In this document: piece by piece, positions 13,911-14,256 of the stretch
Layout: every line of letters starts with the position of its first letter
Position numbering within the stretch: the stretch's first letter is position 1
Origin: Peptococcaceae bacterium UBA5356
Lineage (GTDB): Bacteria; Bacillota; Peptococcia; DRI-13; DTU073
Direction of reading: 5' to 3'
Assembly (NCBI GenBank): GCA_002407935.1
Contig: DHPU01000030.1
Location: forward strand, 1 to 14,256
DNA length: 14,256 bases
Translations under genes and position numbers: made by a program
The notes under the pieces: model-generated
Seen by the model: the letters and a program-made list of their open reading frames with translations, nothing else
Database searches by the model: none
Told to the model about the DNA's origin: nothing

Positions 13911-14222
13911 TCACCTCTTTAACTCCAGATAATCCCTTAACGTGACAATATCGTGATAACACTCTTCGCCGGGAGTTTTTTCGGTAAGCATCCTCTGAAT
14001 ATTGTTATAAACCTGTTTTTCCAAGTGACCGTAATTTAAGCCTAACCGCTTACTTAGTAAAAAACAGGCGATTGTCATCTTGGCTGAAGCATCTAAAAAC
14101 CCTTCATTATCACTGTTAAAGAGCGCTTTATATAAATCGGCAAAAGAGCCGGCTAATTCCGTCTTTAAAGATTCCATCGCTTTAATATTTCTCGCAAAAT
14201 CTAATTGAGGCTCCACGATCAT
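13911..14222 (-). CDS. MazG-like family small protein
   Basis: A helical protein of about 103 residues without membrane segments. Its sequence (LKTELAGSFADLYKALF, then DASAKMTIACFLLSKRLGLNYGHLEKQVYNNI) resembles the short MazG-like (PF12643-type) proteins of Clostridia. The classical metal-binding ExxE...ExxD signature of active MazG pyrophosphatases is not evident, so catalytic activity is doubtful. The ATG at 14222 has AAGGGAG four bases upstream; a GTG at 14225 directly before it is an equal alternative. The stop overlaps a possible yybS start, implying translational coupling. It leads the yybS-rplI-dnaB group within this window; the promoter must be beyond the right edge. Confidence 0.7.
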   Translation of the reverse strand: MIVEPQLDFARNIKAMESLKTELAGSFADLYKALFNSDNEGFLDASAKMTIACFLLSKRLGLNYGHLEKQVYNNIQRMLTEKTPGEECYHDIVTLRDYLELKR

Positions 14223-14254
14223 CACGCTCCCTTAATCTCTTTACGTAATCTCTT
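14222..14254 (-). CDS. Possible 3' end of an upstream gene (partial)
   Basis: The frame that reads KRLRKEIKGA and then TGA ends in a TGATG overlap with the MazG-like start, the usual layout of coupled genes. Only ten codons are inside the window, so the product cannot be named, and the frame may be chance. The same bases contain the tandem repeat noted separately. Confidence 0.25.
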   Translation of the reverse strand, partial: KRLRKEIKGA

Positions 14255-14256
14255 TA

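Overview
The window looks like chromosomal DNA from an anaerobic, low-to-moderate GC Firmicute of class Clostridia, possibly a Peptococcaceae/Desulfotomaculum-type lineage. The support is the SCIFF ranthipeptide with its radical SAM maturase, a very large 2-hydroxyacyl-CoA dehydratase activator-type protein, a YybS-rplI-dnaB cluster, strong Shine-Dalgarno (SD) sites, and GTG starts. The genus cannot be fixed from the sequence. Every gene I accept is on the minus strand, so transcription runs from the right edge to the left.

Right part (14256 to 11054): a housekeeping operon of a MazG-like small protein, a YybS (DUF2232) membrane protein, ribosomal protein bL9 (rplI) and replicative helicase DnaB. 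The gdpP gene that sits between yybS and rplI in Bacillus is absent. Next comes a tRNA operon (10969 to 10211) with its own strong promoter and terminator. In transcription order it holds Lys(UUU), Glu(UUC), Val(UAC), Asp(GUC), Phe(GAA), Val(CAC) and Gly(CCC), all with encoded CCA.

Middle (10047 to 4087): a roughly 1440-residue protein with two ASKHA/activase modules and a long cysteine-rich C-terminal half of dehydratase-component type. It is followed by a 50-residue SCIFF precursor peptide (six Cys) and its SPASM radical SAM maturase. A terminator-like hairpin lies between the precursor and the maturase, probably setting their ratio. The SD of the large activase gene is separated from the start by a small hairpin.

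Left part (3983 to 52): a membrane-anchored LysM-G5-M23 cell-wall hydrolase, a thioredoxin reductase, a 36-residue single-pass membrane protein, and a separately promoted membrane-anchored gluzincin peptidase. Last comes an orphan piece of SelB (domain II only), and a strong terminator closes the region. The two cell-envelope hydrolase genes have potentially structured leaders that share the 10-mer TTGACGGAAG.

No mobile element, CRISPR array, rRNA or replication origin was recognised. No stretch over 300 bases lacks a gene; the longest gaps are about 190 bases (3897-4086) and about 160 bases (10051-10210), and both hold the control elements listed. The least ordinary items are the SCIFF attenuator, the SelB remnant, the structured SD spacer and the unlisted 36-residue membrane protein.
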